Assembly (NCBI GenBank): GCA_948470475.1
Contig: OX419339.1
Span: 8,831,502-8,895,501, forward strand
DNA length: 64,000 nucleotides
Direction: 5' to 3'
Source of the DNA: Galaxea fascicularis
Taxonomy: Eukaryota > Cnidaria > Anthozoa > Scleractinia > Euphylliidae
In this document: positions 23,935-35,547 of the stretch, piece by piece
Layout: every line of letters starts with the position of its first letter
How positions within the stretch are numbered: position 1 is the stretch's first letter
Program-made: the position numbers and the translations under genes
The notes under the pieces: generated by a model
What the model was told of the DNA's origin: nothing
Databases searched by the model: none
The model's input: the letters and a program-made list of their open reading frames with translations, nothing else

Positions 23935-25849
23935 CGCTAGGTAATGTGGTCAAACGGCCAGCAAGCTGTGCTGTGCGCCCAGACCATCGTTTCTGTTTAC
24001 TTTTTATCGCCCTCGCAAGAAACCTCTTGTACAAGTCAGAGCATGGGCATATAACTTGAGCCCGAGATCACTCGATGACCGTGTCGTGACATCCGTTTTT
24101 CTCAAAGCTCTATGACAACCGTCCACTTCAATATATAAACACTTTATGTATCTATCCACCTCGGAGAACCTTTGCAAACAGATCCGCTTGCGGTGGTGGA
24201 AAGCGCCGTTGTGATAGGGACGAGAACTGAAACCGTAGGGAAAGCCATGTGTTCTCTAACTTTTGCGGATTCGTGTGGAGAGGGGCAAGAACTTTTTTAT
24301 CTTTGGACAGCAAAAACCAATGACTATTTTGGAAGTAAATATGTCCTTTTAGAAAATAATGAACAAAACCGTAGACTTGTGACAGCCCAAACAAGAAATG
24401 TCCGTGAAAACAGTTATAAAGGCATTTTGTGTACTTCGTGTACTAAACTTGATTATAACCGGTAGTAGAGCCGAAAATCTATTTGGGCGGCCGCACTCAC
24501 ACGAAGATTCAATTGAATTCATCTGCAATTGTAGCCAGAAGTAATTGTTTCGCCGCCAAAAACTTGGCGTAAATCCTAATTAAAATTGAATGGGAAAGGA
24601 AACAACACTTAGCGACAGCAAAAGAGAATTAAAACTTTCACAGCAATAATGAATGTACAACTGGACAAACACGGTAAATCTTTTCTGATTATATATTCTC
24701 GGGTGGCTAGGCTCTAAGCAAACATGTCATGGCTTGACTTTTACAAGCAACTTATATGGCTACGGTTCGTTTCAGCTTGAGTTTACAATCTAGATTATAC
24801 AAATTTCTCTGGAATTTCCAGCTTTACACGTTAAGATATTTCAATAATTTTTCATAAGTGTGGAATTCATAAACTTCTTGAGTTTTTCTGCGATCAATTT
24901 TTGTTGCTTATGTAAGTTAAGCAACACTTTGCTTAAGAGAAGACACTAAAATCTTGCCAAGCGCTTTCGACAAAGACGTGAATATACCGACATAAACTTT
25001 CGTTGTACTGTTTGTTTAATCTTTTCGCTCGGAATGTTCGTTAACCCTTTAACTCCCAAGTTCTGTTAATAATTCTCCTTTCTAGCTGCAACACAGTTCC
25101 TTTTACGCTAAGAGAATGGCTCTGCCTGTTAAATTTATCTATTCTCATCACGTGTCTGTTGGACAATGTATTGATATCTTACAGAGAAATTACATGCTAA
25201 TCACTTCTGGGAATTAAAGGATTAAGTAGACAATGAAACCATCCGCGGCTTGCTTATTTCGAGAACAAACCATCTGGAAGGCAAATTTGTGGAGAGAAGG
25301 ATGACTATGAAATTTCGACGTCACGCTAAGTAATCAAATCGACGTCTGCAAACAAAAATACAACGAAAATATGTCCAAGTATCTAATTTCCGCCATAGAT
25401 TTTCCAAAAAGGTTGGACACGCGGTAAAATTCGCGGTAAAATTTTCCGTCAACTTGTCAAAAAGCAAATTTAGTCGCCGAAATTACAAAGTTCTGATTTC
25501 GGATTTAAATTGCCGGTCCGTCACCCTTTTCCACCAACGCAAGTAAACAGCGATTGCGAGGGCCTTTATGGAAACAGAATTTTAATTGGGGACGCACTGC
25601 CAATCTTTTTCTTCTAACATTAACAAGGTACAAAGTTCTTTCGAACGATTTTAACGAAAAAAAAATATATATGTATATATATGTATATATATATTTATTG
25701 CTCAGATCAGCATCAATTCAGTGTGCTTGAAAACATTGTAAATACACGGTGGTCTTTGAAGAAATATTATTGCAAGGCCTGTATTATTACCATAAATAAT
25801 TGATGTATATAGAAGAATTCAAACAGTATATCTATGGGCTGTGTCAATC
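23935..25849. other. Spacer between MITE and ankyrin gene
   Basis: No convincing coding exon. A reading at 24172-24465 has no recognisable motif. A (TA/TG)n microsatellite lies at 25660-25697. The portion next to 25850 is the presumed 3' UTR of the minus-strand ankyrin gene. Confidence 0.4.
25660..25697. repeat. TATA/TG microsatellite
   Basis: Alternating TATATATG units directly follow an A run. It lies downstream of the ankyrin gene. Confidence 0.8.
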
Positions 25850-27475
25850 TTATTGCAAGGCCATTGCGTTTTTAATAAACTTCCTCATCTCGGGGTCTGG
25901 AGCAAGATCTATAGGCAAGAGCCCAGTGTCAGTTTCTGTAAATAAATCTGCTCCGTGCTCTATTAATATCGATGCTGTAACTGCATTTCCTTCCCTCACA
26001 GCTTCATGTAGAGGACTGCTTCCGTTCAAAGACTGCCTGTTCACTTCTGCGCCGTGAAGCAGCAACACTCTCACTCCCTCAGCATCGCCTTTCGCCGCAG
26101 CCTCGTGTAGAAGCGAAACGCCCCGGCTATTCAACTCGTTCACGTTCGTAGTCTCTTCGAGTGCGCTCCCGATCGGCGTTCTGGAGACCGTGCCATTTCC
26201 GTCGCTCGTACGTGCGATCAAGACCGGTGAGGAATATCTTCGCGGGGAAAACTGATATGCGGTGGTTTGTATCACGCGCTTCCGATCAGAGAATTTTCCG
26301 CTCTCTGTGTAAATGTTATTTATAGCAGAGGAATCTCGGCCTTGGGCTTGAAAAGAACTGTTTTGCACTGTGGTCGTCGGGGATGAAAATCGTCGCTGAG
26401 TTTGTAAGGGTTCTCTTTGTTCAATTTCCCTGTTGTTAGTAAGGTATTTTCCGCTCTCCAAGTTAGCATCAATTGAAGGGACACGAATCCGATCTTCTTG
26501 AACCCTGTTCTCCACCATCAAGTAGTCATTGTTTTGCTTGGCTGTAGTTATTGTTTCAACATTTCCGTACTCGAAGCTGTATAAATTTACTGCAGAATTG
26601 GTTGATCCAGAGCTGTACGCGGAGTCTGAGGAAGTCGATGACTCGGACGAATTTGAACAAAGGGAAACTGTCGATCGCCTTTTCACGAATTGTCGTCGTT
26701 TCCCGCATTTTGGACAAAATGCAGACGATCCCATTCCATCAGCTTCCAAACCAGCCCGATTTAACGAGCTTTCGAGAAAATTTCCATTTGGTAATGCTAC
26801 ACCTTCTATACTTCGAGAGTCCATTAACTTCTCCAGATCGATGTCATAAGCTTTGGCGTTTGCGGTTGGAGGTCTTGGGTTGTCTGCGGAACTGCGCTTT
26901 TTTTGCACATTGTCCAAATTTAGTAACGACATATTTGAAGGCAAAATGTCACTCGCTGTTCTCTGTCTTTCCTTCTCCATTGCCATCATATCGCCTTGTA
27001 ATTTTTCCTCGAGGACCTCCCGCACTTCGGGCCTTCTTCTTAAGTAATCCTCTACGTCTCTTGCTAGCCCAGCGTGCCGCATACCTTCGGCTAAAATCAC
27101 AACAGACTGAAGATCGCGCGCAAGGTCGATCGCTTGTTCTCCCTGATCGTTTTCTAATCCTAATGGAGCGCCCGTGGCAATAAGGTACCGCATAATAGAG
27201 TGGTTACGTGCCACTGTGGCCGCGTGCATAACGCTCCAACCTTCTTTGTCCTGTATATTTATATCTGCGCCGTAGGTTACCAGCAGCTGAACGAGCTTGA
27301 GAGTTCCTGTGAAGCAGCTACGTTGGAGCGCCGTGATGCCGTCTTCGTCGATGTGATCGATGTGAAACTGCGATTCGTTCTGTTCGAGAAGAAATGTCAC
27401 TCGCAAGAGGTCCTTGCTGTGCACCGCTTCGTGAAATAACTCCACTGGTTTGCGCTTTACAGCGAATTTCAACAT
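25850..27475 (-). CDS. Ankyrin-repeat protein, MYPT/PPP1R27-like, single exon
   Basis: An uninterrupted frame runs from ATG 27473-27475 (MLKFAVKRKPVELF) to TAA 25850-25852, 541 residues. The frame extends upstream to 27637 without an ATG-supported reason to start there. Residues ~10-125 form ankyrin repeats (ITALQRSCFTGTLKLVQLLV, YGADINIQDKEGWSVMHAA) in the arrangement of the MYPT/PPP1R27 ankyrin domain. A helical charged stretch (~140-170) follows, then a Ser-rich low-complexity middle with one CPKCGKR motif, which is half of a zinc ribbon at most. A second ankyrin block (~444-541; GVSLLHEAAAKGDAEGVRVL, SSPLHEAVREGN) ends near the C-terminus. No canonical RVxF PP1 motif precedes the first repeats, so PP1 binding is a guess from domain style. 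The lack of introns is notable beside split neighbours. Confidence 0.8.
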   Translation of the reverse strand: MLKFAVKRKPVELFHEAVHSKDLLRVTFLLEQNESQFHIDHIDEDGITALQRSCFTGTLKLVQLLVTYGADINIQDKEGWSVMHAATVARNHSIMRYLIATGAPLGLENDQGEQAIDLARDLQSVVILAEGMRHAGLARDVEDYLRRRPEVREVLEEKLQGDMMAMEKERQRTASDILPSNMSLLNLDNVQKKRSSADNPRPPTANAKAYDIDLEKLMDSRSIEGVALPNGNFLESSLNRAGLEADGMGSSAFCPKCGKRRQFVKRRSTVSLCSNSSESSTSSDSAYSSGSTNSAVNLYSFEYGNVETITTAKQNNDYLMVENRVQEDRIRVPSIDANLESGKYLTNNREIEQREPLQTQRRFSSPTTTVQNSSFQAQGRDSSAINNIYTESGKFSDRKRVIQTTAYQFSPRRYSSPVLIARTSDGNGTVSRTPIGSALEETTNVNELNSRGVSLLHEAAAKGDAEGVRVLLLHGAEVNRQSLNGSSPLHEAVREGNAVTASILIEHGADLFTETDTGLLPIDLAPDPEMRKFIKNAMALQ

Positions 27476-30400
27476 CACAATTAGCAATAGTCCTCCTTCG
27501 CACCACAGAAAAAGTCTGCGTAATTTGCTATTTGTTGTTGTGACAAGAACTACCCGGTGTTTGCCAGCTGCAGAATACACACGTCTGTGTCGCGCCGTGG
27601 CCTGTTGATTATGAATACTGACCAAGCCGCGGTACAAAGGAAATTAGCGCCTTTCATGAACCAACAATGCATCGGGAACCCCCGGGGACAAGCTCTGCAA
27701 AGAAACAGTTATATCAACACGTCAAGTCCCATTGTTCCGATTGATTGCTCCCAATGACATTCAATTGACATGAGGTATTATGGGCTCTTATTGCCTGTCT
27801 CCCGTAAAGATAATGCAGATGCCCTTTTGTGGAAGTGGTGGTTTTTTGGGTCATGTCCTCTACTTTGTTTTATGATTTATTTTCGTTGTCATTTGTTTTG
27901 AGGCGAATTCAACAAGTTCGGCGCTGTATAACTGATTAATGAGCCAGCCTTACTGAAATACATTTGGCGCGATATTTCATTTGTTTCACATGGTTTGCTA
28001 ACCAGTCACACCTTCCTTTGTAAAACACTCGTCAAGGCTTTTAATAACGTTTGTAATCTTGAAACCCGATTACTGCTGGCGCGACGACAAAAAAGAGCTT
28101 TTTAACTTTCAATTTCAATCCGACAGTTTAGTATTTCGTCTGAGCTTTTTTGGAGTCCAAAGACCGATTTCATGACAAGCGAGAATTTTGCGTTTTCTAG
28201 CACTAATAAATCTTATGCAAGACTATCTATAATTTTCAACTTCGAGGCTTGTTTTCCACTTGGCTGGTTTTAAAAGTAGTCTGATTTTTTTAGATTACTA
28301 CACACAAAGCAACTTCAGTCGAGTCCACGACTGTTCCATGTACATGTACCTCTGTCTTACAAGTTTGAACACAGGGTTTGAGTACAACGTAAAACGTTTG
28401 GAATGAGAGCGTCAAATGGTGGTGTTTTGGTTGATACGTGACGACACTTTTAAGTTTTAACTTTGTTTTTGTGAAATAAAGTTGATATCGCTGTCAATAT
28501 CACCAGCTATTGTGTAGAACGCTTGTAGTTTGTGAGCTGTAACCACAACAGGTATTCTTTAAGCACTCTACAGTTGCCCCGAGGCTGATCATTAAGCGAA
28601 AAAATATTTCCATAAAGAAACAGACCTTGAAGCTTGTCTCGCGACCCAAAGGTTTCTCACGTGCAGGTCCTCGAAATTGAGATTACGTAACCACTTCTGT
28701 TCTTCAGTGGACCCGAATCTTAAGTTCTGACATGTTATGATTGAAGAAAATGTTTTATTGAGACCTTGCAAAACTACGTTCTGCTTTGCAAGTTCACGAA
28801 CAATACTTGCTTTCCGGTACCTACCGAAGCGTAATTAATGTCGTCACGTGTACTATCTTACATGGTTGCAGAGCATTTTTGTCATTTAATCTGTGCTTTC
28901 CTATACATTTTAAGGCGTGGTGTGCTATATGTTTGCCTGCATATCAGTATTTTTCAATCATGACTTGAATGGTCCGTTACGTAAACTGGTCAGTCATTTA
29001 CGCAGTTCGGATTAAGGAAACGAACGCAGACTGAAGCGTTCAAAAAGCGTGCACCCCGCTTACTAAAGCAAACAATAATAAAAAATGCCCTTTATGAAGG
29101 TGAAGTTAAACTATTTGCTTTGTTTATAAATTGACAAGCAGCTGCAAGAAATCTGCGAAGAGCAGACTTGAAAAAAAAAAAAAAACACGCGAAACGGATT
29201 TGTAGGAGGTTGTGTGCTGATCAGCGGTGGAGTCCACAATCATAATCAAAAGTCAATATTCATTCTCGTTGACAAAATTCAGTTTCAAAATATTAAATAG
29301 CAAATACTAGTAAATAGTTTTCACTTGTAAGGCCTCAAAGAACTCCTCCGGATTTTATTATTTTTAAGTCACGCGTCCACCAGATTTTCTCTTTGACGTG
29401 ACTGTATATAAATTGCCAGTGTGGACAGTACTCCCCGGAAATGTCTTAAACAACACACAGGAAAGAGCTGAAGAGGTCTTTTGAAAACTCATTAGGTGTC
29501 GCTCACGGATGGAATTCCATTCCTAAAAATTCAGCGCAGAAATATGATCCGTGATCCAGGGTAGATTGTCTGAAATTCGTTGTTGTTCGCAAGATCTGAG
29601 ATGGGAATTAAATTTCCTGATATACTTGAAACGCTGGATCGAATCTAGATTGTTCTGACTACAAGTGCTACTGCTTTACTCGTGAGCTAATGTAGGAGAT
29701 GGGTGATAAGATGACGCTCGAGACATAAACACACATAATTAAGGGCCCGTGCAGAACGCCTCTTCCACGGCTAACAGGGGACAATAGTAGTTTGTGTTCT
29801 GTACAAAGATCGCAGTTTAAACGTTTCGCTGAACCTGTGTTGAATAAATTGGCGATTTTGTTTGTACTTACCGGACCCTTTCTTGAAATGTTACGCGCAA
29901 GAAGATGCGGAATGCAGAAGAGCTGATAAAATGTGTGGATGTTTATTGTAAAGGCATACATACAATTGACCAATGAGCTAATCTAATTTCAAGTAGTTAT
30001 AATTTAAGAACCTTGAGATGTGGGACCGTTTGGAGCCATAGCACTATATATGTTTGGCAGCATTGTGTTAACACCTATGTGGTCATCTTTCTGGAGATAG
30101 AGAAAATGTAATAGTGGTAAAACTGTCTGCTTCTTCCTTTCTGGTGGAAACATACCAAAGCGCCTCAACCTCTTGCAACCATGTAACGTTCTTTACCCGA
30201 TCTGAAATTTGAAGTCCTCGGTAACGTTTGGTTGCCTTAAGGGCTTGATTTCGCTGTCATTTGACGCTATTTTTGGCTCTTCTTGCGTGTTCGTGGGAGT
30301 GTTACTAATCAGTTCATATATTATGTTCATATCCCTTGTAAAATGTGTGGGATGTAGTATTTATGGTTGCTTACCCATAACATAGAGGCTAATCTTTCCA

Positions 30401-31555
30401 GACCGAGAGCCTTAATTTGCACGACGTTTTGGAGCCGGTTGGAGCCTCTAACCCTATATTATCCTTGAGAATTCAAAAGACGAGCAGAAACCTCAACTTT
30501 AGTGTTGAATGTTGTATTCTTTAAGCTGTTCACCCTCACTATTCTGCTTGTTGTTCTGTGAGCGGTTGTAATTTAGTTGTTCCATTAAACATAACCCTCA
30601 GCCTGAGAATTTTAGTGTAGACTAGCAAGATCCCTCTCCTACTTGTCTGTCTGGCTTTTCGGGGAGGAGGGAACAGGTTATTGAATGACCTGTTGCGTGG
30701 GTGCCGCTCATTTGATAGAAATGACTACAATCACAAGCTTATTAAACTGAATTTGATCTCAATTTGATAAAAAATCAGTGAACTCTATACTTCGTCACAT
30801 AATAAGCTTGCATAATCTGTTTTAGAGTACGTGGATTGTTGCTCGTTATGGTCATGAAATTGGACCATTAACCAACTGAATGAAAAGCTTATCAACCAGG
30901 TGGAGATAACTCATGCTGGTGGGCTTAGTCATTCCTCCATTGCGGTTACAAATCGATCCGTACAAAGAAGATTTCCATTGGAATAAAGAATGAAAGAGAG
31001 AACAGGGAGATAACACACTTGAGATAACGCCGTTAGCCTCGGTCGTGTTGCTCACGTGCCCGGCACATGTGCCTCAGTCCTGAGCCCATAGTGGCACGTG
31101 TCACCCGTTTTTAAATGTATTGGTTGGGTTTCCTGAAGGGGTCGGTGAACTTTCTTCACCAGCTATGAAATCGGCTGAAACGGTCCAATTTATAATTTTT
31201 ATCAATGCCCAGCCAACCCTGACCCCGGCAGAGGTAGAAGTGAAACAAATATTCCATTTTTGTTCTGCTGCGTCAGCAGTGTCAGTGTAATAAGCATTTT
31301 TCACAGTTTATTGCCAGTCACTCGGCCTATATACATTTAATTTAATGGCGCTTTCATGTATACTGACTGGTGATCAGTTTTTGCTTGCCCCTTATTCAAC
31401 ATCCATTACGGAGGTCCCAGCTTATCAAATCTCAAGTCGACAATCAAGGTAATTGTCAACTGAAGGTGGTAACCGAAGGACTGCCTATGAGTTTATCGTT
31501 ATCTAGTGATAAACACACCTTAACCGCCCCGTTAAGCATTGAGAGAAAAGCTCCA
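27476..31555. other. Long gene-poor stretch upstream of ankyrin gene
   Basis: About 4 kb without a supported coding exon. A TATA-like TATATAAATTG lies at about 29404. A possible minus-strand first exon ends in CCG followed by GTAAGTAC near 29871; its reading lacks any recognised domain. The ankyrin gene promoter should lie in the first few hundred bases. Confidence 0.35.
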
Positions 31556-31733
31556 AATAGGCCATTTCCGAGTTCATGTCTGCCTCCTCTTCAAAGCGAG
31601 TCTAAGTGCGAGGTTTTTGTTATGAAAATTAGTTTTCATTCATATGTAAAGTAGAACTAATTACCATCACAAAAACTTCGCACTTAGACTCGCTTTGAAG
31701 AGGAGTCAGACATGAACTCGGAAATGGCCTATT
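31556..31733. mobile_element. MITE with 65-bp inverted arms
   Basis: The left arm 31556-31620 (AATAGGCCATTTCCGAG...AAGTGCGAGGTTTTTGT) and right arm 31669-31733 (ACAAAAACTTCGCACTT...CTCGGAAATGGCCTATT) are nearly perfect inverted copies around a 48-bp AT-rich centre. It is non-coding. I associate this type with corals. Confidence 0.75.
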
Positions 31734-33593
31734 GGCGCAGCACTGAGGTATTTCGCCAGACAATGTACTAACTACGGGTGATATCAAACTTGCTCAGGCG
31801 CTTTGAGTGAGAAACGTCATCATAACTCATGTCTTTGACGATTTTCGACAGTTCGAGTCTTGCCAATATTTCATAACTGTCGTCAGTCTAACGAAACCTT
31901 CAGTTTCGTAGCTAAGACTGGGTGAGAAGACAAACGCTCAACACTGTCTCTGGAAGGTCGCAAACTACACTGATTCTGCAGCTTTTACTTTCATCAAAAA
32001 TGGAATATGCCTGTACATCATACATAACGCTCCTTTTTGGGGTGACCTCAATGTCGAACGCACCGTTTATTAAGCGTAATTGAAGCCCACTCTCGCCCCC
32101 CCCCCCCCCCACCCTCCCAGTTTCCTCTTCTCCTACCCCTTCGAAAGCTTACCACGCAGACTGGGAAAGAGATTGCGAAACACCCCAGTCCCGTGTGAAT
32201 CCACGTGTAGAGAATGTGACGACGGCTTGGGTGGGCCAACAAAAAGGGAAATCTTTATCGCTGGCCCATCAACAGCCGGCTTCGGTAGAAGGGTGTGTAA
32301 GGGCAATGATGGGTGCCAAGGGAACACTTGACTCGGGTGTCTTTCTCGCTTTTCTCTTTGTGTTTGTCCCCCCGTGCAATATGTGGAAGGCATGTCCAGA
32401 GCCCACTCTTGCCATTCATGCTCTGCACTTATGGTCGTTAGTCCCTATTTACACACAACAGCCGCTATAAATCTGGTTAAGCGGCTTGAAATGGGCGCGA
32501 CATTCCGGAATCATTATCACGAGGAGATTAGAAGCGCCACGATAGCTCTAGAGACACAGCAACAACCACGTGTAAATCAACAGAGAGGACTTTAGCCCCA
32601 AGGACGCTCTCCTGGCAAATTGCATACGTAACGTGAATAATGGTTCCCTGCTTGCAGAGGTCCCTGCCGCGAGACCTCTGCAGGCAGGGAAGAATTAAAT
32701 GGTGACCAATTAGACGACAAGATAAATGTTTAGTGGGCCTTGAATACAATGACATGTTCCATCTTGATTGTTCACCTTTCAAAACCAGTGAGGTCACACC
32801 CACTGAAGTCGTGAGAGAGGCTTAAACTTATCGAGCAGGTCTTCTAAGCAGGGGGGCGGTATATTACGGACTTTGCATCGGCTTATATAATAGCCGGTAT
32901 ATCTATTTATTTAAACTTGTATGTTTATTTAGGACAATCAGTATGGACTCACCGGAGAAACACCTGTGCCTTTGTATCTTTAGGGTTGATATTAGTGTTT
33001 GAAGACTGTTATGACTAGTAATAAGCAAAGCTTAGAAGTACGTTCAAAGGCATGATTTCTCAGCGCACAGCTGGACTGATACATCAATTCTGTATACACC
33101 GGACGATGGCTACATGTTTTTTCCGAGTTGCACTTGTTTGTGAAGCCTTGGCAGTAAGTTACTCGCAGGCTAACTTTACAACCACAATTATGATCATGAA
33201 AACGGCCAAATGAAGAAACAGATTTCATCAAGGTACTAGAAATGACTAGCGAAAGATATCTAAAGGAAGAGGAACTTGCTTTTTGTAATTTTCTCGGGTG
33301 TAAGTGCAACAGAAATTTGTTCAGTAATTAGACCTGTTTCTCTTAAATTTGACCCTAGTGTCACGCTTCTGTTTTGGAGCTTTCAGTAACATAGGAATGA
33401 AAAACATATCGTAGGTGAGTGGTTTATAAACAATTTTCCGAGTTTAGTGGCTTATAGCCAGTTTGATGTCGGACTACCTACTATAGACATGGTGAGAAAC
33501 TCGTATTTTTTAACATCATATTTCAGCAACTTGGAATAATCTGCATCCCTCTTATCACTGCTCAACCACCGAAGAGAATATATTGATCGGATC
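31734..33593. other. Gene-poor stretch with poly-C tract
   Basis: No supported gene. A C run at about 32098-32110 is followed by a pyrimidine-rich part. A strong small hairpin, GAGGTCCCTGCCG...GCAGGCAGGGAA, lies at about 32657-32691. Confidence 0.35.
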
Positions 33594-34008
33594 TCACAAC
33601 TCTTTTCGCAGAGGGAACATGAATCGCCTGAGAAACGCAGCTGAGTTGACACATCGCAACTCGGTATCGTTTCCGGGACGAATTGCGCAGCGCCAGGGCG
33701 AATTGCAGCGTACTTCCTGCAAAGCACACCACTACACAGCTTTCTGATGTTCTGATAAGAAGCTCTAGTCATATTTGCTAGTGACAGTTCGAATAAATCA
33801 ACACAACTTCACTTACCTTGACAAAAACTGCGAAAAAAAGGCCGAGCGCGAACGAAGCACAGTCGAAATAACATGAGATCGAGGCCATATGCCAGCGAGC
33901 GAGCCAGTCCAAGGTGACGTCCAAACCCTGAAATCGCATGGCATCAAGTCGATACCCGCGGGACATCATAAGATCCGCGGGACTGATTTCGTGAGAAAAC
34001 AACCCCAT
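33594..34008 (-). CDS. Candidate two-exon small protein, unknown function
   Basis: Exon 33817-34008 starts at ATG 34006-34008 (MGLFSHEISPADLMMSRGYR), is open for 64 codons and ends at a strong donor (AAG then GTAAGTGAAG). An acceptor TTTGCAG lies before 33716, and the in-phase continuation (EVRCNSPWRCAIRPGND...) stops at TGA 33594-33596. The result is about 104 residues, with a hydrophobic stretch around residues 45-63 (ISCYFDCASFALGLFFAVF) and Cys-rich after the join. An alternative minus-strand frame, 33452-33772, overlaps the second exon, so this may be a 5' exon of something else. I recognise no family. Support is only splice signals and phase. Confidence 0.3.
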
Positions 34009-35547
34009 GAGGATGCTTTCTCCTTTGTCGAACGCGAAAATATTTCCACTCCTTAAAAAGTGGTTTTGTCTGAAATCACAGATTACCGGTTCACCGGAAA
34101 TGGACCTGAGTTCTTGTTAACTGTACTGTTCCATATCATGTTGGGGTACGTTGTCAATGGAAACGTTTCGCAAAAGTGCTTTTGTTGTGTTGAATGGCCT
34201 TTTGGAGAGTTTAAAGGTCTGTCGTAAAAGCCAAACAGAATTTGATGCGTGGACTAAGTCAGATTCACTGTTGTCATGGGAGGAATCACAAGGAATCCAT
34301 CTCAGGGATCCCATGCCTCTATTAGGCATCTCAAGATAGAAAATTGTTATGAAAATATTTCTACATATCAAAAAGTTGCTTTGTAGACTGAAAACACGGA
34401 TTTCTGATTTGCAGAAAATGTATGGTTGTTGTAAAATGATTCGCTTAGTTTGAAGTTGTTGCTGCTGCTACTACTGTTGTTGTTTTTCTTCAAAACTTAA
34501 AACCCTGTTTTTATATAATTACCCTGAATATACCTGCTAAGTGGTCTCAACGCATTGTTCGACACAATTTCAAGGATTGATTGAAGTCAGAGTTTCTCAA
34601 AGTGAAATCAGATCATCGGTCAGATGGAGAGACTGAGTAGCTTCTCCTCTTAGTAAAAACCTATGCTGCACCTAAAACTACGACGAAGGCATATTATCAT
34701 ACGCGTTTCAAAAATGTTATACAAATAATGATTTCCCGACGAAAGCAGCTTTGTGGCTGTCTGCAAACGCGGATTACCGGTTCGTCTGAAGAGCATGATT
34801 TTGATAAAACGTATTAAAACAACCAAAAGGTTGTTTGTTTCACACAACTGATTACCTGCCATGCAGTTGAATCACGAAATTTCTGGGCATTGAAGGGTCA
34901 TTGAATGAATTGGGTAGCCATGGCTCTAGAGGCCAGTTAGAACTGAAATAAGCGGTAGGGACTCAGACCAAGTCCTACACTGGCTCCAGAGGCCCGTCGA
35001 AGAAGTAAATATCCTAACCAAAATAGAAGGCGAGAGACGGGCGTCTGCTCGCAGGAGCCGAAAAATTCATTTCCATGTCATCAAATTGGGACAGAATTTG
35101 TCCCAGTTCGCTGATTGCCGGTTCTTCTAATGAAACAACTCTGATTGGCTCAGGAAAAGCGTGGTTTCCCAACCAATATGCGATGCACGAAACAGCACAC
35201 GGAAATTATGTTCAGTATTCGTGCGACCAGAGGTTATACTTTTTGGTACGAGGAAAATTGAACTTCGCCGCTTAACTTCCCTCGTATAAAAAACGTAAGC
35301 ACTTTGCTAACCAATACCCCTTCAGAGCTAAGGGTATTAAAGGCAGACTGCTCTCACCATCGGAACCATTAACCAGTGTGATTGTCGGCACTAAAAGACG
35401 ATGAGTTTTATTTTCTCTGAGCAAGGAGTCTGCGATTACGGACTGCGAACAAGAGAAAACCATCCTTGATTTTTTTTATCAACGTTCTGCGCTTAGGAGC
35501 GATTGAAAAACTGTTCTGTGCGGGGAAATTAATTGAGGGAAGCCAAG
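34009..35547. other. Spacer between candidate gene and P4HTM-like 3' end
   Basis: Nothing recognised apart from short chance frames. A mild (GTTGCTGCTG)-type simple stretch lies near 34460. Confidence 0.35.

Noticed and set aside
24172..24465. 97-codon plus-strand frame
   Set aside because: No family motif, no splice context, low-quality composition; treated as chance.
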